Below, piece after piece: positions 1 to 9,266 of a stretch of DNA of 64,000 nt; position 1 is the stretch's first letter, and each line of letters starts with the position of its first letter. The stretch comes from a virus. The notes under the pieces were generated by a model. It was not told the origin of the DNA and searched no databases. It saw only the letters and a program-made list of their open reading frames with translations. The stretch spans positions 1 to 64,000 of the IMG/VR virus record IMGVR_UViG_3300023174_005338. One strand, written 5' to 3'. The position numbers and the translations under genes are program-made.

Positions 1-38
1 AGGCAACACATAGTAAACTTTAGAAAGGCAACTCAACT

Positions 39-1013
39 ATGGCATCATTAGCAGAAATTCGCGCAAGACTAGCCGCCAGCGAATCCAAACAAGGCGGAAA
101 CTCCACAGGCGGTGACAACTCGATTTATCCACATTGGAACATGGAAGAAGGCCAAAGTGCCACACTCCGTTTCTTGCCTGATGGTAATTCAAAAAACACA
201 TTCTTTTGGCAAGAACGCAGCATGATCCGCTTGCCATTCAATGGCATCAAAGGTGAAGCAGATTCTAAACAAGTCTACGTCCAAGTGCCATGCATGGAGA
301 TGTGGCAAGAGACCTGCCCAGTGCTGACAGAAGTTCGCACCTGGTTCAAGGACAAGAGTCTAGAAGACATGGGTCGCAAGTATTGGAAAAAACGCAGTTA
401 TATTTTCCAAGGTTTTGTTCGCGAGAATCCGCTTGCTGACGACAAGACTCCTGAAAACCCAATCCGCCGTTTCATCATTGGTCCTCAGATCTTTACACTT
501 ATCAAAGGCGCACTCATGGATCCAGAACTGGAAGAATTGCCAACAGACTTGATGCGTGGCCTGGACTTCCGTATCAGCAAGACCAGCAAAGGTGGTTTTG
601 CCGACTACAACAGTAGCAAGTGGGCACGCAAAGAATCGGCCTTGAACGAAGCCGAGCAAGCCGCAGTCGAAAAGCATGGCCTGTTTGATTTGAGCACATT
701 CTTGCCCAAGAAGCCAAGCGAAGCCGAAGTCCGGGTAATCAAAGAAATGTTTGAAGCGTCGGTGGATGGTCAGAGCTATGACACTGAACGTTGGGGTCAG
801 TATTTCCGTCCGGCAGGTGTGACAGCTTCTGCTGGTGCTGTTGCGGCAGATGAAGATACTCCAGCACCTGCAACCAAACCAGCTACAGCCGCAGCAAGTA
901 GTTTTGACGACGAGGATGCTCCAGCGGTAGCAAGTGCTCCGGTGGCCGCCAAGCCAACGACTCAAAAGGCCGAAGATATTTTGGCCATGATTCGTAGCCG
1001 TCAAAAGCAGTAA
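39..1013 (+). CDS. 32: gp32-like single-stranded DNA-binding protein
   Basis: This 324-residue protein looks like the T4 gp32 family, which coats single-stranded DNA in replication, recombination and repair. A basic, polar N-terminus is followed by an OB-like core rich in aromatic residues (about 30-250). The tail (about 265-310) is Ala/Pro/Asp/Glu-rich, like the acidic protein-interaction tail of gp32, and ends in a short basic stretch. The usual gp32 zinc site has one His and three Cys. Here only C85 and C93 are evident in that region, so zinc binding is probably lost or altered. An AAAGG box lies 10 nt before the ATG. It leads a replication cluster with UvsX. Confidence 0.85.
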   Translation: MASLAEIRARLAASESKQGGNSTGGDNSIYPHWNMEEGQSATLRFLPDGNSKNTFFWQERSMIRLPFNGIKGEADSKQVYVQVPCMEMWQETCPVLTEVRTWFKDKSLEDMGRKYWKKRSYIFQGFVRENPLADDKTPENPIRRFIIGPQIFTLIKGALMDPELEELPTDLMRGLDFRISKTSKGGFADYNSSKWARKESALNEAEQAAVEKHGLFDLSTFLPKKPSEAEVRVIKEMFEASVDGQSYDTERWGQYFRPAGVTASAGAVAADEDTPAPATKPATAAASSFDDEDAPAVASAPVAAKPTTQKAEDILAMIRSRQKQ

Positions 1014-1834
1014 TGGAATTAACAGTTGTGCTGGGTGCCTCTAAGGAGGCATCTTTTGACATCCACTTAAATGACAACTCTTTTGTCCGCAAATGGACAA
1101 AAGAGTTACAGTGGTGCACAGAAAATTGTGAATTTAATCAACAAGAAGCATTTTGGTCGTTGTTAACATTAGATGAATCATCTAACATATTAACTAATGC
1201 TTGCTTGACCATTAATCAATATTTAAAAAATTTTATTGAAATTCGTAATGATTTAGCTAATCAACCACAGGAATATTTCAACTATCTACACACAAAATTT
1301 GAAACTTTAAGTGGTGAGTATGGAAAACCCACTCGATTGTTTGCATTGGCAAATACTGAATTAAAAACAGCCATACGAAATCTAAACTTTTTTATACATA
1401 GAGTAGAAACAAAACAAGACCCAGATGCTAACTTATACATAAGTTTTAATAAAGATCAATATAGACGACACCCTTTAGAACAGGACGACTACCAGTATGC
1501 AGAATATACGATACCGCCGGGAACATTATTTTTACATTATGTTGAATTAGGTAAAAATTTGTTTGACCTTTATAAAGATGGGTTAGATTTATCATATCCG
1601 GGATTTAAAAATTTACATTATTTTAGCGGTGAAGCAACACTTACACTGGCAGGCATTAATCAGTTTGATCACAAAGACTATATTAATTGGTTGACTAATC
1701 AGGGATTAGACCCGTATAATAAACACATGGGTCATGTAACAATCCCACTGGGCAATGTAATCGATATAGAAACCGTAAAAGACAAATTAAGTAAGTATAA
1801 ACATATTAACCAAATTTTAATTAAGGAAGACTAG
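1013..1834 (+). CDS. Hypothetical protein, AT-rich, paralogue of the 12407-13273 product
   Basis: I do not recognise the function. The 273-residue product overlaps the SSB stop codon by 1 nt. It shares several blocks in the same order with the protein at 12407-13273: an N-Y-L-H-x3-F block near residue 90, L-N-x3-H-R near 125, an L-x-Y-x-E-x-G-K-x-L block near 175, and a C-terminal helix ending I-x-Q-I/V-x-L. Codons are strongly A/T-ending (TTA, AAT, AAA), unlike the flanking ssb and uvsX genes. That suggests later acquisition into the replication cluster. No signal peptide or membrane helix is visible. Confidence 0.7.
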   Translation: MELTVVLGASKEASFDIHLNDNSFVRKWTKELQWCTENCEFNQQEAFWSLLTLDESSNILTNACLTINQYLKNFIEIRNDLANQPQEYFNYLHTKFETLSGEYGKPTRLFALANTELKTAIRNLNFFIHRVETKQDPDANLYISFNKDQYRRHPLEQDDYQYAEYTIPPGTLFLHYVELGKNLFDLYKDGLDLSYPGFKNLHYFSGEATLTLAGINQFDHKDYINWLTNQGLDPYNKHMGHVTIPLGNVIDIETVKDKLSKYKHINQILIKED

Positions 1835-1835
1835 C

Positions 1836-2894
1836 ATGGCAAAACCATTCGACGTAAGCAAGTTCCGCAAGGAAATCACCAAGAGTATTGATGGATTGTC
1901 CATCGGTTTCAACGATCCTACTGACTGGATCAGCACAGGCAACTTTGCACTAAACTATTTGATCTCAGGAGACTTCAACAAAGGTATTCCGCTGGGCAAG
2001 GTCACTGTGTTTGCCGGCGAGTCTGGTGCAGGCAAATCATACATCTGCTCAGGCAACATTGCCAGAAATGCACAAGAGCAAGGCATCTTTGTTGTGTTGA
2101 TTGACAGTGAAAACGCCCTAGACGAAGACTGGCTCAAAGCACTGGGTGTAGACACATCGGAAAGCAAACTGTTAAAATTAAGCATGGCCATGATCGACGA
2201 TGTGGCCAAAACCATCAGCACATTCATGGCCGACTATAAAGCCTTGCCTGATGGCGAGCGACCCAAGGTCATGTTTATCATTGACAGCTTGGGCATGTTG
2301 TTGACCCCTACTGATGTAAATCAGTTTGATGCCGGTGAAATGAAAGGTGACCTGGGTCGTAAACCCAAAGCTCTCACAGCACTTGTCCGTAACTGTGTCA
2401 ACATGTTTGGTAGTTACAATGTGGGCCTGGTATGTACCAATCATACCTATGCGTCACAGGACATGTTTGATCCCGATGACAAGATTTCAGGCGGCCAAGG
2501 CTTTATCTATGCAAGTTCTATTGTAGTTGCCATGAAGAAGATGAAACTCAAAGAAGACGAAGACGGCAACAAGATTTCGGAAGTCATGGGCATCCGTGCT
2601 GGCTGTAAGGTAATGAAAACACGCTATGCCAAACCTTTTGAAGGTGTGCAAGTCAAGATTCCTTATGAAACAGGTATGAATCCCTACAGCGGTCTGACAG
2701 ATCTGGCCGAAAAGAAAGGACTACTCAAGAAAGATGGTAATCGACTCATGTTTGTGACCAGCGATGGCGAGATCATCAAACAGTTCCGCAAGGCCTGGGA
2801 AAGCAACGAAGATGGTTGCTTGGACAAGGTCATGGCCGATTTTGCAAATCAGAAGGAAACGGTAAGTACTGAAGACACAATCACGGAGGAATAA
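1836..2894 (+). CDS. uvsX: UvsX/RecA-like recombinase
   Basis: RecA-family strand-exchange ATPase that forms filaments on single-stranded DNA for recombination-dependent replication. The Walker A motif GESGAGKS is at residues 61-68 and the Walker B strand ends at D150 (V-M-F-I-I-D-S). The 352-residue length is close to T4 UvsX (about 390) and the C-terminus is acidic. The gene starts 1 nt after the preceding stop and is followed 3 nt later by a small acidic gene, so it is probably co-transcribed with ssb. Confidence 0.92.
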   Translation: MAKPFDVSKFRKEITKSIDGLSIGFNDPTDWISTGNFALNYLISGDFNKGIPLGKVTVFAGESGAGKSYICSGNIARNAQEQGIFVVLIDSENALDEDWLKALGVDTSESKLLKLSMAMIDDVAKTISTFMADYKALPDGERPKVMFIIDSLGMLLTPTDVNQFDAGEMKGDLGRKPKALTALVRNCVNMFGSYNVGLVCTNHTYASQDMFDPDDKISGGQGFIYASSIVVAMKKMKLKEDEDGNKISEVMGIRAGCKVMKTRYAKPFEGVQVKIPYETGMNPYSGLTDLAEKKGLLKKDGNRLMFVTSDGEIIKQFRKAWESNEDGCLDKVMADFANQKETVSTEDTITEE

Positions 2895-2897
2895 CGG

Positions 2898-3149
2898 ATG
2901 TCAGTGGAATTAAGCAAAGAAATTTGGGACGAACTCAAACGCTACGTAAACACAGTGGATCGTGACGAAGCGGCAGAAACCTTGGTCAGTGTGTTGATCG
3001 ACAACGACGCAGATGCCGATGAAATTAAAACAGCATTTAAAAGCGATACGGAAGTAAAACGTGCCTTGGCACACTATCTCAAAGATCATGAAGAAGAGGA
3101 AGAAGATTTCCAAGATGACGACGATGGTGATGATGACGAGGATTATTAA
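2898..3149 (+). CDS. Small acidic protein downstream of uvsX
   Basis: 83 residues with an alpha-helical N-terminal half and a C-terminal third made almost entirely of Asp and Glu. Short proteins with this layout occur next to replication genes in T4-like phages, but I cannot name a function. The acidic tail could mimic DNA or bind a basic partner such as UvsX. The stop codon overlaps the next ATG by 1 nt. Confidence 0.7.
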   Translation: MSVELSKEIWDELKRYVNTVDRDEAAETLVSVLIDNDADADEIKTAFKSDTEVKRALAHYLKDHEEEEEDFQDDDDGDDDEDY

Positions 3150-3601
3150 TGTGGTATAGCAAGGTTGTAGCCAATCTTGGTGCTATTCCAGATTTTATAG
3201 CATATTACGAAACTGAGCTAGAATCAGCCAAGTTTGAATGCCGCATTGGTGGACTGGTGGAAAAAAATATCACGGCCTTGCCGGGCATCACCGAACACAG
3301 ATTCAATCAACTTCAAGAAATAGAAGCAGTGTTAAACTATCTCAACATACAACTGCGTAAGATCCGTCGCCGACACTTCCAAAAATATCTAGAAGGTTAT
3401 GCTCGTGCTTTGACCAGCAGAGATGCTGAAAAATATGTAGATGGCGAGGACGAAGTGATCGACTTCGAAACTATCATAAACGAAGTGGCCTTGTTGCGCA
3501 ATCGCTGGTTGGGCATTATGAAAGGGCTAGACACCAAACAGTGGCAAATGGGGCATGTGGTTAGGCTACGCACCGCCGGCATGGAAGACATACAAGTATG
3601 A
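3149..3601 (+). CDS. Conserved T4-like phage protein, possible recombination accessory factor
   Basis: The 150-residue, helix-rich protein has a basic centre (K-I-R-R-R-H near residue 74) and an acidic segment (Y-V-D-G-E-D-E-V) near 97. From memory, very similar proteins are encoded beside uvsX in T4-like cyanophages. The position raises the idea of a UvsY-like recombination mediator, but the match to T4 UvsY is not convincing. The gene is translationally coupled on both sides: its ATG overlaps the previous stop by 1 nt and its stop overlaps the next start. Confidence 0.65.
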   Translation: MWYSKVVANLGAIPDFIAYYETELESAKFECRIGGLVEKNITALPGITEHRFNQLQEIEAVLNYLNIQLRKIRRRHFQKYLEGYARALTSRDAEKYVDGEDEVIDFETIINEVALLRNRWLGIMKGLDTKQWQMGHVVRLRTAGMEDIQV

Positions 3602-4353
3602 AATTTGTACATCCTGGCGATAGCCATGCACATAGTCTACAAACTCTGAACCAACTATATGAGTATGATGATTTCATGGCCAGCATTCGCAGCATGGTAG
3701 ATCTTGGTTGCGGATCGGGTGAGGACTTGATCTGGTGGGCCACTAGAACTACTCGAGATGACAAGCCTGAGCCCTTACACATCAGATGCACAGGCATAGA
3801 TCTGCAACCAAAAATACAGTTAGGTGCGCAATATCCAAACATTGCGATTACACCTGGCGATTTCGAACAACCCATAACACCTCACCCAGGCGGATTTGAT
3901 GTGCTATGGTGTCACGACGCATTTCAATATGCTTTGAATCCTGTACAAACTCTCAGCAATTGGTGGCACATTGCCAGTCCGGGCGCCATGCTGGCACTTG
4001 CCGTACCAATCTCACAACGCATACATCATCGACAACTGGCTTATGAATTGCCCAGTGGTTGCTATTATCATCATACCATGGTCAGCCTGATGTACATGCT
4101 GGCCACCGCAGGTTGGGACTGCGGCTCAGGTTTTTTCAAACAAACTGTTGGTGAACCCTGGATACATGCCGTGGTCTATCGTAGCCAACATCCACCCATT
4201 GATCCTCGCCAGGCTACTTGGCACCACTTGGTTGAACTGAATCTTTTACCAGAATCTGCGGCTGCAAGCATATATGCCCACAGTGCCTTGCGCCAGCAGG
4301 ATTTGATTGTGCCTTGGATTGATCATAGTCTGGCCAGCATGGCCACTTTGTAA
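3598..4353 (+). CDS. Class I SAM-dependent methyltransferase
   Basis: A 251-residue Rossmann-fold methyltransferase. Motif I is V-D-L-G-C-G-S-G near residue 35, an acidic motif II residue sits in G-I-D-L near 67, and a motif IV-like D-V-L-W-C-H-D near 100 is followed by post-motif helices. The substrate is not evident. It opens the run of sugar-related genes, so methylation of a sugar or surface glycan is a reasonable guess. It overlaps the preceding gene by 4 nt (ATGA). Confidence 0.8.
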   Translation: MKFVHPGDSHAHSLQTLNQLYEYDDFMASIRSMVDLGCGSGEDLIWWATRTTRDDKPEPLHIRCTGIDLQPKIQLGAQYPNIAITPGDFEQPITPHPGGFDVLWCHDAFQYALNPVQTLSNWWHIASPGAMLALAVPISQRIHHRQLAYELPSGCYYHHTMVSLMYMLATAGWDCGSGFFKQTVGEPWIHAVVYRSQHPPIDPRQATWHHLVELNLLPESAAASIYAHSALRQQDLIVPWIDHSLASMATL

Positions 4354-4377
4354 ATTAGATCAGACAATTTATGGGCC

Positions 4378-4385
4378 TATAAATA
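4378..4385 (+). promoter_or_regulatory. T4-type late promoter TATAAATA
   Basis: A perfect TATAAATA octamer lies between the methyltransferase stop and the ATG at 4391. Only 5 nt separate the motif from the ATG. With normal late-promoter spacing the transcript would start at, or within a nucleotide of, the initiation codon. Confidence 0.75.
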
Positions 4386-4390
4386 TCCAC

Positions 4391-5149
4391 ATGAATACTA
4401 TTGTGGTTGTATCAGGTGGGTTTGATCCCATACACTCTGGACACATAAAACTAATCAAAGAAGCACGAACTCTAGGCGATTATCTAATTGTGGGCATCAA
4501 CAGTGACGAATGGTTGGCCCGCAAAAAAGGCCGTGCATTCATGCCCTGGCAAGAGCGCCTGTGTGTGCTAAACAACCTGTCCATGGTAGACGAGGTTTAC
4601 ACCTTTGACGACGACGACGGCACTGCTTGTCATCTTTTACAACAGGTCCGCGCACACTATCCTGATGCACGCATTGTATTTGCCAACGGTGGTGATCGTA
4701 CTGCAAAAAATATTCCAGAAATGACAGTGCCTGACATAGAATTTGTGTTTGGCGTGGGCGGGTCGGACAAGTCCAATTCCAGTTCGTGGATACTTGAAGA
4801 GTGGCGAGCACCTAGAACACATCGTGTCTGGGGGTCCTACCGTGTGTTGTATGAAGCAGGCGCCGGAGTCAAGGTCAAAGAACTCACGGTAGAGCCTGGC
4901 CAACGACTCAGCATGCAACGCCATAAGTCGCGTGCTGAGCATTGGTTTGTGACCGAAGGTCAGGCCACAGTTTACACTATCAACAGGAAAAGCGACGCTG
5001 AACTCATGGGAGAATTTACCAAACATCAACACATACACATTGATCGTGAAGAATGGCATCAACTGTGCAACGAAACTGATCAACCTCTGCGGGTGGTAGA
5101 GATACAATATGGCGTGAATTGTGTAGAAGAAGACATAGAACGACTATGA
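4391..5149 (+). CDS. Cytidylyltransferase-cupin fusion (sugar activation/modification)
   Basis: 252 residues with two domains. Residues 1-140 are a nucleotidyltransferase of the RfaE/glycerol-phosphate cytidylyltransferase type, with the HxGH signature at H14-S-G-H17 and a conserved G-I-N-S-D. Residues about 150-250 form a cupin barrel like the C-terminal domain of type II mannose-6-phosphate isomerase/GDP-mannose pyrophosphorylase (S-M-Q-R-H-K-S-R-A-E-H-W block). The fusion suggests production of an activated sugar for the glycosyltransferases downstream. The ATG at 4391 is preferred because the late promoter ends 5 nt upstream; an in-frame ATG at 4307 lies inside the previous gene. Confidence 0.8.
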   Translation: MNTIVVVSGGFDPIHSGHIKLIKEARTLGDYLIVGINSDEWLARKKGRAFMPWQERLCVLNNLSMVDEVYTFDDDDGTACHLLQQVRAHYPDARIVFANGGDRTAKNIPEMTVPDIEFVFGVGGSDKSNSSSWILEEWRAPRTHRVWGSYRVLYEAGAGVKVKELTVEPGQRLSMQRHKSRAEHWFVTEGQATVYTINRKSDAELMGEFTKHQHIHIDREEWHQLCNETDQPLRVVEIQYGVNCVEEDIERL

Positions 5150-5829
5150 CACCAATTCCAATTTTTATCGGCTACGATCCCAGAGAAGCCATAGCATATC
5201 ATGTGTGCGTAAACAGCATCATCCGACATGCCACACAACCAGTGGCCATTGTGCCCGTGGCACTAAATCTGTTCCAAGACTACGAAGAAACACACGGCGA
5301 CAACAGCAATCATTTTGTGTACACCAGATTCCTAGTTCCACATCTCATGGGTTATCAAGGATGGGCCATATTCATCGATGGTGACATGGTGCTTAGAGAT
5401 GACATTGTCAAACTATGGAGCCTGCGTGAATATGACAAAGACGTCATGGTAGTCAAGCACGATTATAAAACAAGGATGGCAGAGAAATACATGGGCGCCA
5501 AAAACGAAGATTATCCCAGAAAGAATTGGTCCAGTGTGATCTTATGGAACTGCTCTAGTTGGCCCAACAGAAAACTCACACCGGACTTCGTTCAAAGTCA
5601 ACCCGGCAGTTACCTACACAGATTTTCGTGGTTGGATGACGCTCGCATTGGCGAACTGCCCATGGAATGGAATTGGTTGCCAGACGAACTTGGAGCCAAC
5701 GCTGATGCAAAACTTTTACATTACACCTTGGGCACACCTTGCTTCACTGAGTTTGCTGATACACCACAAGGCGAAGAGTGGCACAGAGAACGCATACTCA
5801 CCGAATACTGCCAACAAAGGATCTTATGA
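5146..5829 (+). CDS. GT-A fold glycosyltransferase (GT8-like)
   Basis: 227 residues. A GT-A nucleotide-sugar fold is indicated by the metal-binding DxD motif D78-G-D80, preceded by hydrophobic strand W-A-I-F-I, and a late H-Y-T-L-G-T block typical of GT8-like enzymes. It probably transfers a hexose to a glycan or protein acceptor. The ATG overlaps the previous stop (ATGA), and it ends in an ATGA overlap with the next gene, so the cassette is tightly coupled. Confidence 0.75.
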   Translation: MTPIPIFIGYDPREAIAYHVCVNSIIRHATQPVAIVPVALNLFQDYEETHGDNSNHFVYTRFLVPHLMGYQGWAIFIDGDMVLRDDIVKLWSLREYDKDVMVVKHDYKTRMAEKYMGAKNEDYPRKNWSSVILWNCSSWPNRKLTPDFVQSQPGSYLHRFSWLDDARIGELPMEWNWLPDELGANADAKLLHYTLGTPCFTEFADTPQGEEWHRERILTEYCQQRIL

Positions 5830-6878
5830 CCTTGCCCATAGCCGTGGTCGAACGATGGCCCATGGAAGAATACAAGGTGCTGTACCCAGATCAGTGCATT
5901 GCGCTCAAGCACAGCGTGGCAGACACCTTGAAATTATACAATGAACTCCAACTGTTGCGACAGTTATTCCGGTTCGAAGATGACAAAGAGAGCAAACGTC
6001 TAGATAAAAATCTTGAACTGCTGATCAGAGAAAAAGAAGAACGGTATTTTAGACTGACCAAGTTTAGTGACTATCCAGCCATGACCATGGCTGCTTTCCC
6101 ACAAAGCAGTTTCATGACCAGTCACGATTATAAACGTGCCAAAGATGCAATCACAGATCCGATCTTGGTGCGTGGTATCAGCGCAGGCGCATACATCAAA
6201 CATGCTGAACAAAATGGCCGCGATTACTACTTTATGGAAACTGGTTATTTAGGTAACTATCGCAGCGAAAACAACAGAACTGGTAGAAAAATATATCACA
6301 GGATTGAAAAAAATGCCATGCAACAGCGTAGGTTTTTGGATGTGCCCGATGATCGGTGGCAAGCACTCTGCAGATACAATCCCGCACTGAGCTATCAAGG
6401 CTGGCGCAAAGATCCTGGATCAAAAATCCTGTTGATCATGAGCACAGAAAAACCTTTTCAGTTCTATGGTGCAGATAGAGACACTTGGATCAAAAACACC
6501 ATTGATACTATAAAACAACACACAGATCGACCCATAGTAATCAAGGACAAGCCCGGACGTGCTGAAAGAAACACCACAGACAACATATATGATATTCTGG
6601 AACAAGACATATGGGCCGTGGTCACTTACAACAGCATAGCAGCCGTAGAAGCCGTGCAGGTTGGTATTCCCAGCTTCAGTCTGGCTCCCACTGCAGCCAG
6701 TCTTGTCACCACCGACGATCTCAGTCTTATTGCTTGCCCGCCTCGAACCGATGAACAGGTGATCTACAAATGGTTGTGCAGTTTGGCCTATGGTCAATTC
6801 AGCATAGACGAAATCATAACCGGCCAAGCCTGGAATCTGGTACAAGAAAATGAGCACCGAACGACCTTTGATTATTAA
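5826..6878 (+). CDS. Capsule-type glycosyltransferase-like protein, paralogue 1
   Basis: 350 residues. The C-terminal half carries a GT-B-like signature found in capsular polysaccharide transferases: R-P-I-V-I-K-D-K-P-G near 240, then Y-N-S-I-A-A-V-E-A-V-Q-V-G-I-P-S-F near 275. The proteins at 6850 and 9285 share the same pattern (R-P-I followed by an N-S and G-x-P block), so the three are paralogues. The acceptor is unknown. Start chosen at the ATGA overlap (5826) rather than at the in-frame ATG 48 nt upstream. Confidence 0.65.
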   Translation: MTLPIAVVERWPMEEYKVLYPDQCIALKHSVADTLKLYNELQLLRQLFRFEDDKESKRLDKNLELLIREKEERYFRLTKFSDYPAMTMAAFPQSSFMTSHDYKRAKDAITDPILVRGISAGAYIKHAEQNGRDYYFMETGYLGNYRSENNRTGRKIYHRIEKNAMQQRRFLDVPDDRWQALCRYNPALSYQGWRKDPGSKILLIMSTEKPFQFYGADRDTWIKNTIDTIKQHTDRPIVIKDKPGRAERNTTDNIYDILEQDIWAVVTYNSIAAVEAVQVGIPSFSLAPTAASLVTTDDLSLIACPPRTDEQVIYKWLCSLAYGQFSIDEIITGQAWNLVQENEHRTTFDY

Positions 6879-7800
6879 AAGCTATCTCGGCAGTCTACCC
6901 AGACACATCAATGGCACCGAAAAGATCAACGCATTGACTTATTTTGCCGAAGGTGCTGCCAGGTGTGGAGATCAAGCCCAGGTAACACACAGCCAGACCT
7001 ACGAGGACTGTGATGTTGGTGCCATAATCGGCAATGCGTTTGATTCTAATCCCAGCAAAACCAAAATGGCACACTATCAGGTGCGCAAAATGGTTATGGA
7101 GACGCAACAACAACTGGGAAGATATTGGCTTAGTATCGATAGTAATGTGTTTATCTACAAAGATCCTGCAAATCCACAACGTTATCTGCGCTACAGCTTC
7201 AACGGTGTATTTCCTAAAACAGGAATATATTGCAATGAAACTCCTGGAGAGGAAAATTGGAACAACATCCGGCGGCATTACAACATGGATTTAAAACCTT
7301 GGCGGACCACAGGCAATCATATTCTTATCACATTACAACGTCCGTTGGGCTGGAGCATGCGTGGATTTGATTTGATGGCCTGGTTGCAGAACACAGTCAC
7401 ACAAATCAAACAACACAGTGATAGACCTATCTTGATAAGATGGCATCCTGGTGATTGGAAGGCTTATCCACGCTATGTGGAATTGTTGAAAAAACACAAT
7501 GTTACCATCAGTCCACAAGGACGACACATCATCCAAGACTTGGTCAACTGCTGGGCACTGGTATGTCATAACAGCACCCCCAGTGCTGTGGCACCCATAG
7601 AAGGTATTCCCAGTTTTATTACCGATGATCCAGGCTACAGCCAAGCAGGATCCATAGCCAACACTGATCTTAGTCAAATTGAAACACCGGTTATGCCTGA
7701 TCGTGAACACTGGATTAGACAACTAGCTCAATGCCATTGGAATTTTGAAGATCTCAGATCTGGTCGTTGTTGGGCACACATGAGACAATGGGTCAGATAG
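6850..7800 (+). CDS. Capsule-type glycosyltransferase-like protein, paralogue 2
   Basis: 316 residues. The C-terminal domain contains R-P-I-L-I-R-W-H-P-G-D near 198 and C-H-N-S-T-P-S-A-V-A-P-I-E-G-I-P-S-F near 250, matching paralogues 1 and 3. The N-terminal half has a phosphate/nucleotide-like D-V-G-A-I-I-G-N-A-F region. The gene overlaps paralogue 1 by 29 nt. Probably a GT-B sugar transferase; donor and acceptor are unknown. Confidence 0.65.
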   Translation: MSTERPLIIKSYLGSLPRHINGTEKINALTYFAEGAARCGDQAQVTHSQTYEDCDVGAIIGNAFDSNPSKTKMAHYQVRKMVMETQQQLGRYWLSIDSNVFIYKDPANPQRYLRYSFNGVFPKTGIYCNETPGEENWNNIRRHYNMDLKPWRTTGNHILITLQRPLGWSMRGFDLMAWLQNTVTQIKQHSDRPILIRWHPGDWKAYPRYVELLKKHNVTISPQGRHIIQDLVNCWALVCHNSTPSAVAPIEGIPSFITDDPGYSQAGSIANTDLSQIETPVMPDREHWIRQLAQCHWNFEDLRSGRCWAHMRQWVR

Positions 7801-8483
7801 TGTTAGTGACAGTGTTATTGCCCACTCGTTGCCGTACATCATTGATCACACGCACAGTTGAATCATTGCTGAGTCTGGCCGATGATCCTGCACAGATTGA
7901 AATAGCAGTGGCCTACGATGAAGATGACGCCGAGAGCCATGATTTTTTTTCTTCTCCGGCCTGGGTCGACCTGGTCAGCAAATATGGCACCGCAACACAG
8001 GTGCACAAAACTCCAATCTGGGGATATGTTGAACTGCATAGATATTACAATTTACTGGCTCAACATGCTCGTGGCCAATGGCTGTTGATTTGGAACGATG
8101 ATGCCTTGATGAAATCCACTGGATGGGACAGTATGATCAAACGCGAGCAGGATCACATGGGCATGTTGCACATGATCACTGAAAACTATCGACCAAAATT
8201 CGCACTGTTTCCTTTGATTCCGCGAAAGTGGATTGACATTTTTGGATCGGTGAGTTTGTCAAACTCCAACGATTCTTGGATACATCACATCTGTCTGGAA
8301 GCCAATGCAATCAAACTGATTGATGCTGTGGTATTCCATGATCGCGCAGACCTCACAGGCAACAATCTGGATCAAACCTATCTAAATAGAACCAATCAAA
8401 AGAAACTTTACAAATCAGAAGCCATGCGTCGTCTCAGACACGAATGGGCACAACGACTCATTGAGTATCGCAAACGCCTATAG
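7788..8483 (+). CDS. GT2-like glycosyltransferase
   Basis: 231 residues. The N-terminus reads V-T-V-L-L-P-T-R with a following R-T-V-E-S-L-L helix, and a V-A-Y-D-E-D-D segment ends the second strand, as in GT-A family 2 enzymes. The metal site is probably W-N-D-D at residues 102-105. A conserved H-D-R-A-D near 190 could be the C-terminal His ligand. An in-frame ATG at 7767 is possible, but 7788 overlaps the previous gene less. Confidence 0.72.
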   Translation: MGQIVLVTVLLPTRCRTSLITRTVESLLSLADDPAQIEIAVAYDEDDAESHDFFSSPAWVDLVSKYGTATQVHKTPIWGYVELHRYYNLLAQHARGQWLLIWNDDALMKSTGWDSMIKREQDHMGMLHMITENYRPKFALFPLIPRKWIDIFGSVSLSNSNDSWIHHICLEANAIKLIDAVVFHDRADLTGNNLDQTYLNRTNQKKLYKSEAMRRLRHEWAQRLIEYRKRL

Positions 8484-9266
8484 ATATTTTTGTTGTTCTT
8501 GTTTGAATATAGCTAATTCTTTGCGTTTGCCTTTGGCCGACCATATTGCACTTTCGGGACGCATGGCCCAGTCAATGTAGCTCATGGGCAAGATTCCTTT
8601 GCGGTATTTGGGTACCAATTGATCTAAAACTACCTGATCCAGGAACCAGTAGATATCATTGCGTTCAATGTTTTCTCGCATGGCCTGGCCATAGGCCTGT
8701 AAAAAATCATGTGATCCTGTTTGTCCGTTAAACAAGATAGCCCCGGCTAGATGTGTGCCATCTTTGGGTTTTTCGTACAGGTAAAAATCACACTGTCCAA
8801 GATCAATGTTGAAAGTTGCACGAACCAGTCCATCTACATCAATTTCTAAACAGCGTTGTCCAGGTTGTAGAATTTCTGCCAATCTCACGAATCGCATGCA
8901 AGCAAAATAGGTTTGCCGGATCAATTTTATCAATTCGTCACGGCCGCCTACATGTCCCCTTTTCCACATTTGACGTTGACGATCATTGGCAAACTGTGTG
9001 CGATTTTGCCACTCAGTGGCGCAGTTTTCAAATTCCAAAGGATCAGTGATTTCCCAGGTGACACTGACTTGAGCATGTTGCTGACAATAAGCCAATTGTT
9101 CCTCGGTAGGATCATAGATGTGTATGTGAATGCCCAAGTTTGGGGTGTTTGCAAGTACGCTACGAATCAAAGCACGACCGTGGATGTCAAAATACACACG
9201 ATCTGCGGCTGCGTACACAAAAAATCCAGATTGATTGATAGTTCCTTGAATGGGAGATAGGTTCAT
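8478..9266 (-). CDS. GT-A fold glycosyltransferase on the opposite strand
   Basis: 262 residues. The DxD motif is D143-V-D145 (E-I-D-V-D-G-L-V-R), followed by a G-A-I-L-F-N block and a long helical C-terminus, consistent with a nucleotide-sugar transferase. It runs against all its neighbours. Its stop overlaps the 3' end of the GT2-like gene by 6 nt, and its start is separated from the divergent gene by only 18 nt containing a palindromic late promoter. The ATG at 9266 is chosen because the upstream in-frame ATG lies inside the divergent gene. Confidence 0.72.
   Translation of the reverse strand: MNLSPIQGTINQSGFFVYAAADRVYFDIHGRALIRSVLANTPNLGIHIHIYDPTEEQLAYCQQHAQVSVTWEITDPLEFENCATEWQNRTQFANDRQRQMWKRGHVGGRDELIKLIRQTYFACMRFVRLAEILQPGQRCLEIDVDGLVRATFNIDLGQCDFYLYEKPKDGTHLAGAILFNGQTGSHDFLQAYGQAMRENIERNDIYWFLDQVVLDQLVPKYRKGILPMSYIDWAMRPESAIWSAKGKRKELAIFKQEQQKYL

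Noticed and set aside
360-1004. A 214-codon minus-strand open frame opposite the SSB gene
   Set aside because: It is antisense to a clear gp32-like gene, has no ribosome-binding site and an implausible Cys/Trp-rich composition.
3149-3601. Assignment of this protein as UvsY
   Set aside because: Size and position fit, but the sequence does not show the UvsY blocks, so I left it as a possible recombination accessory factor.
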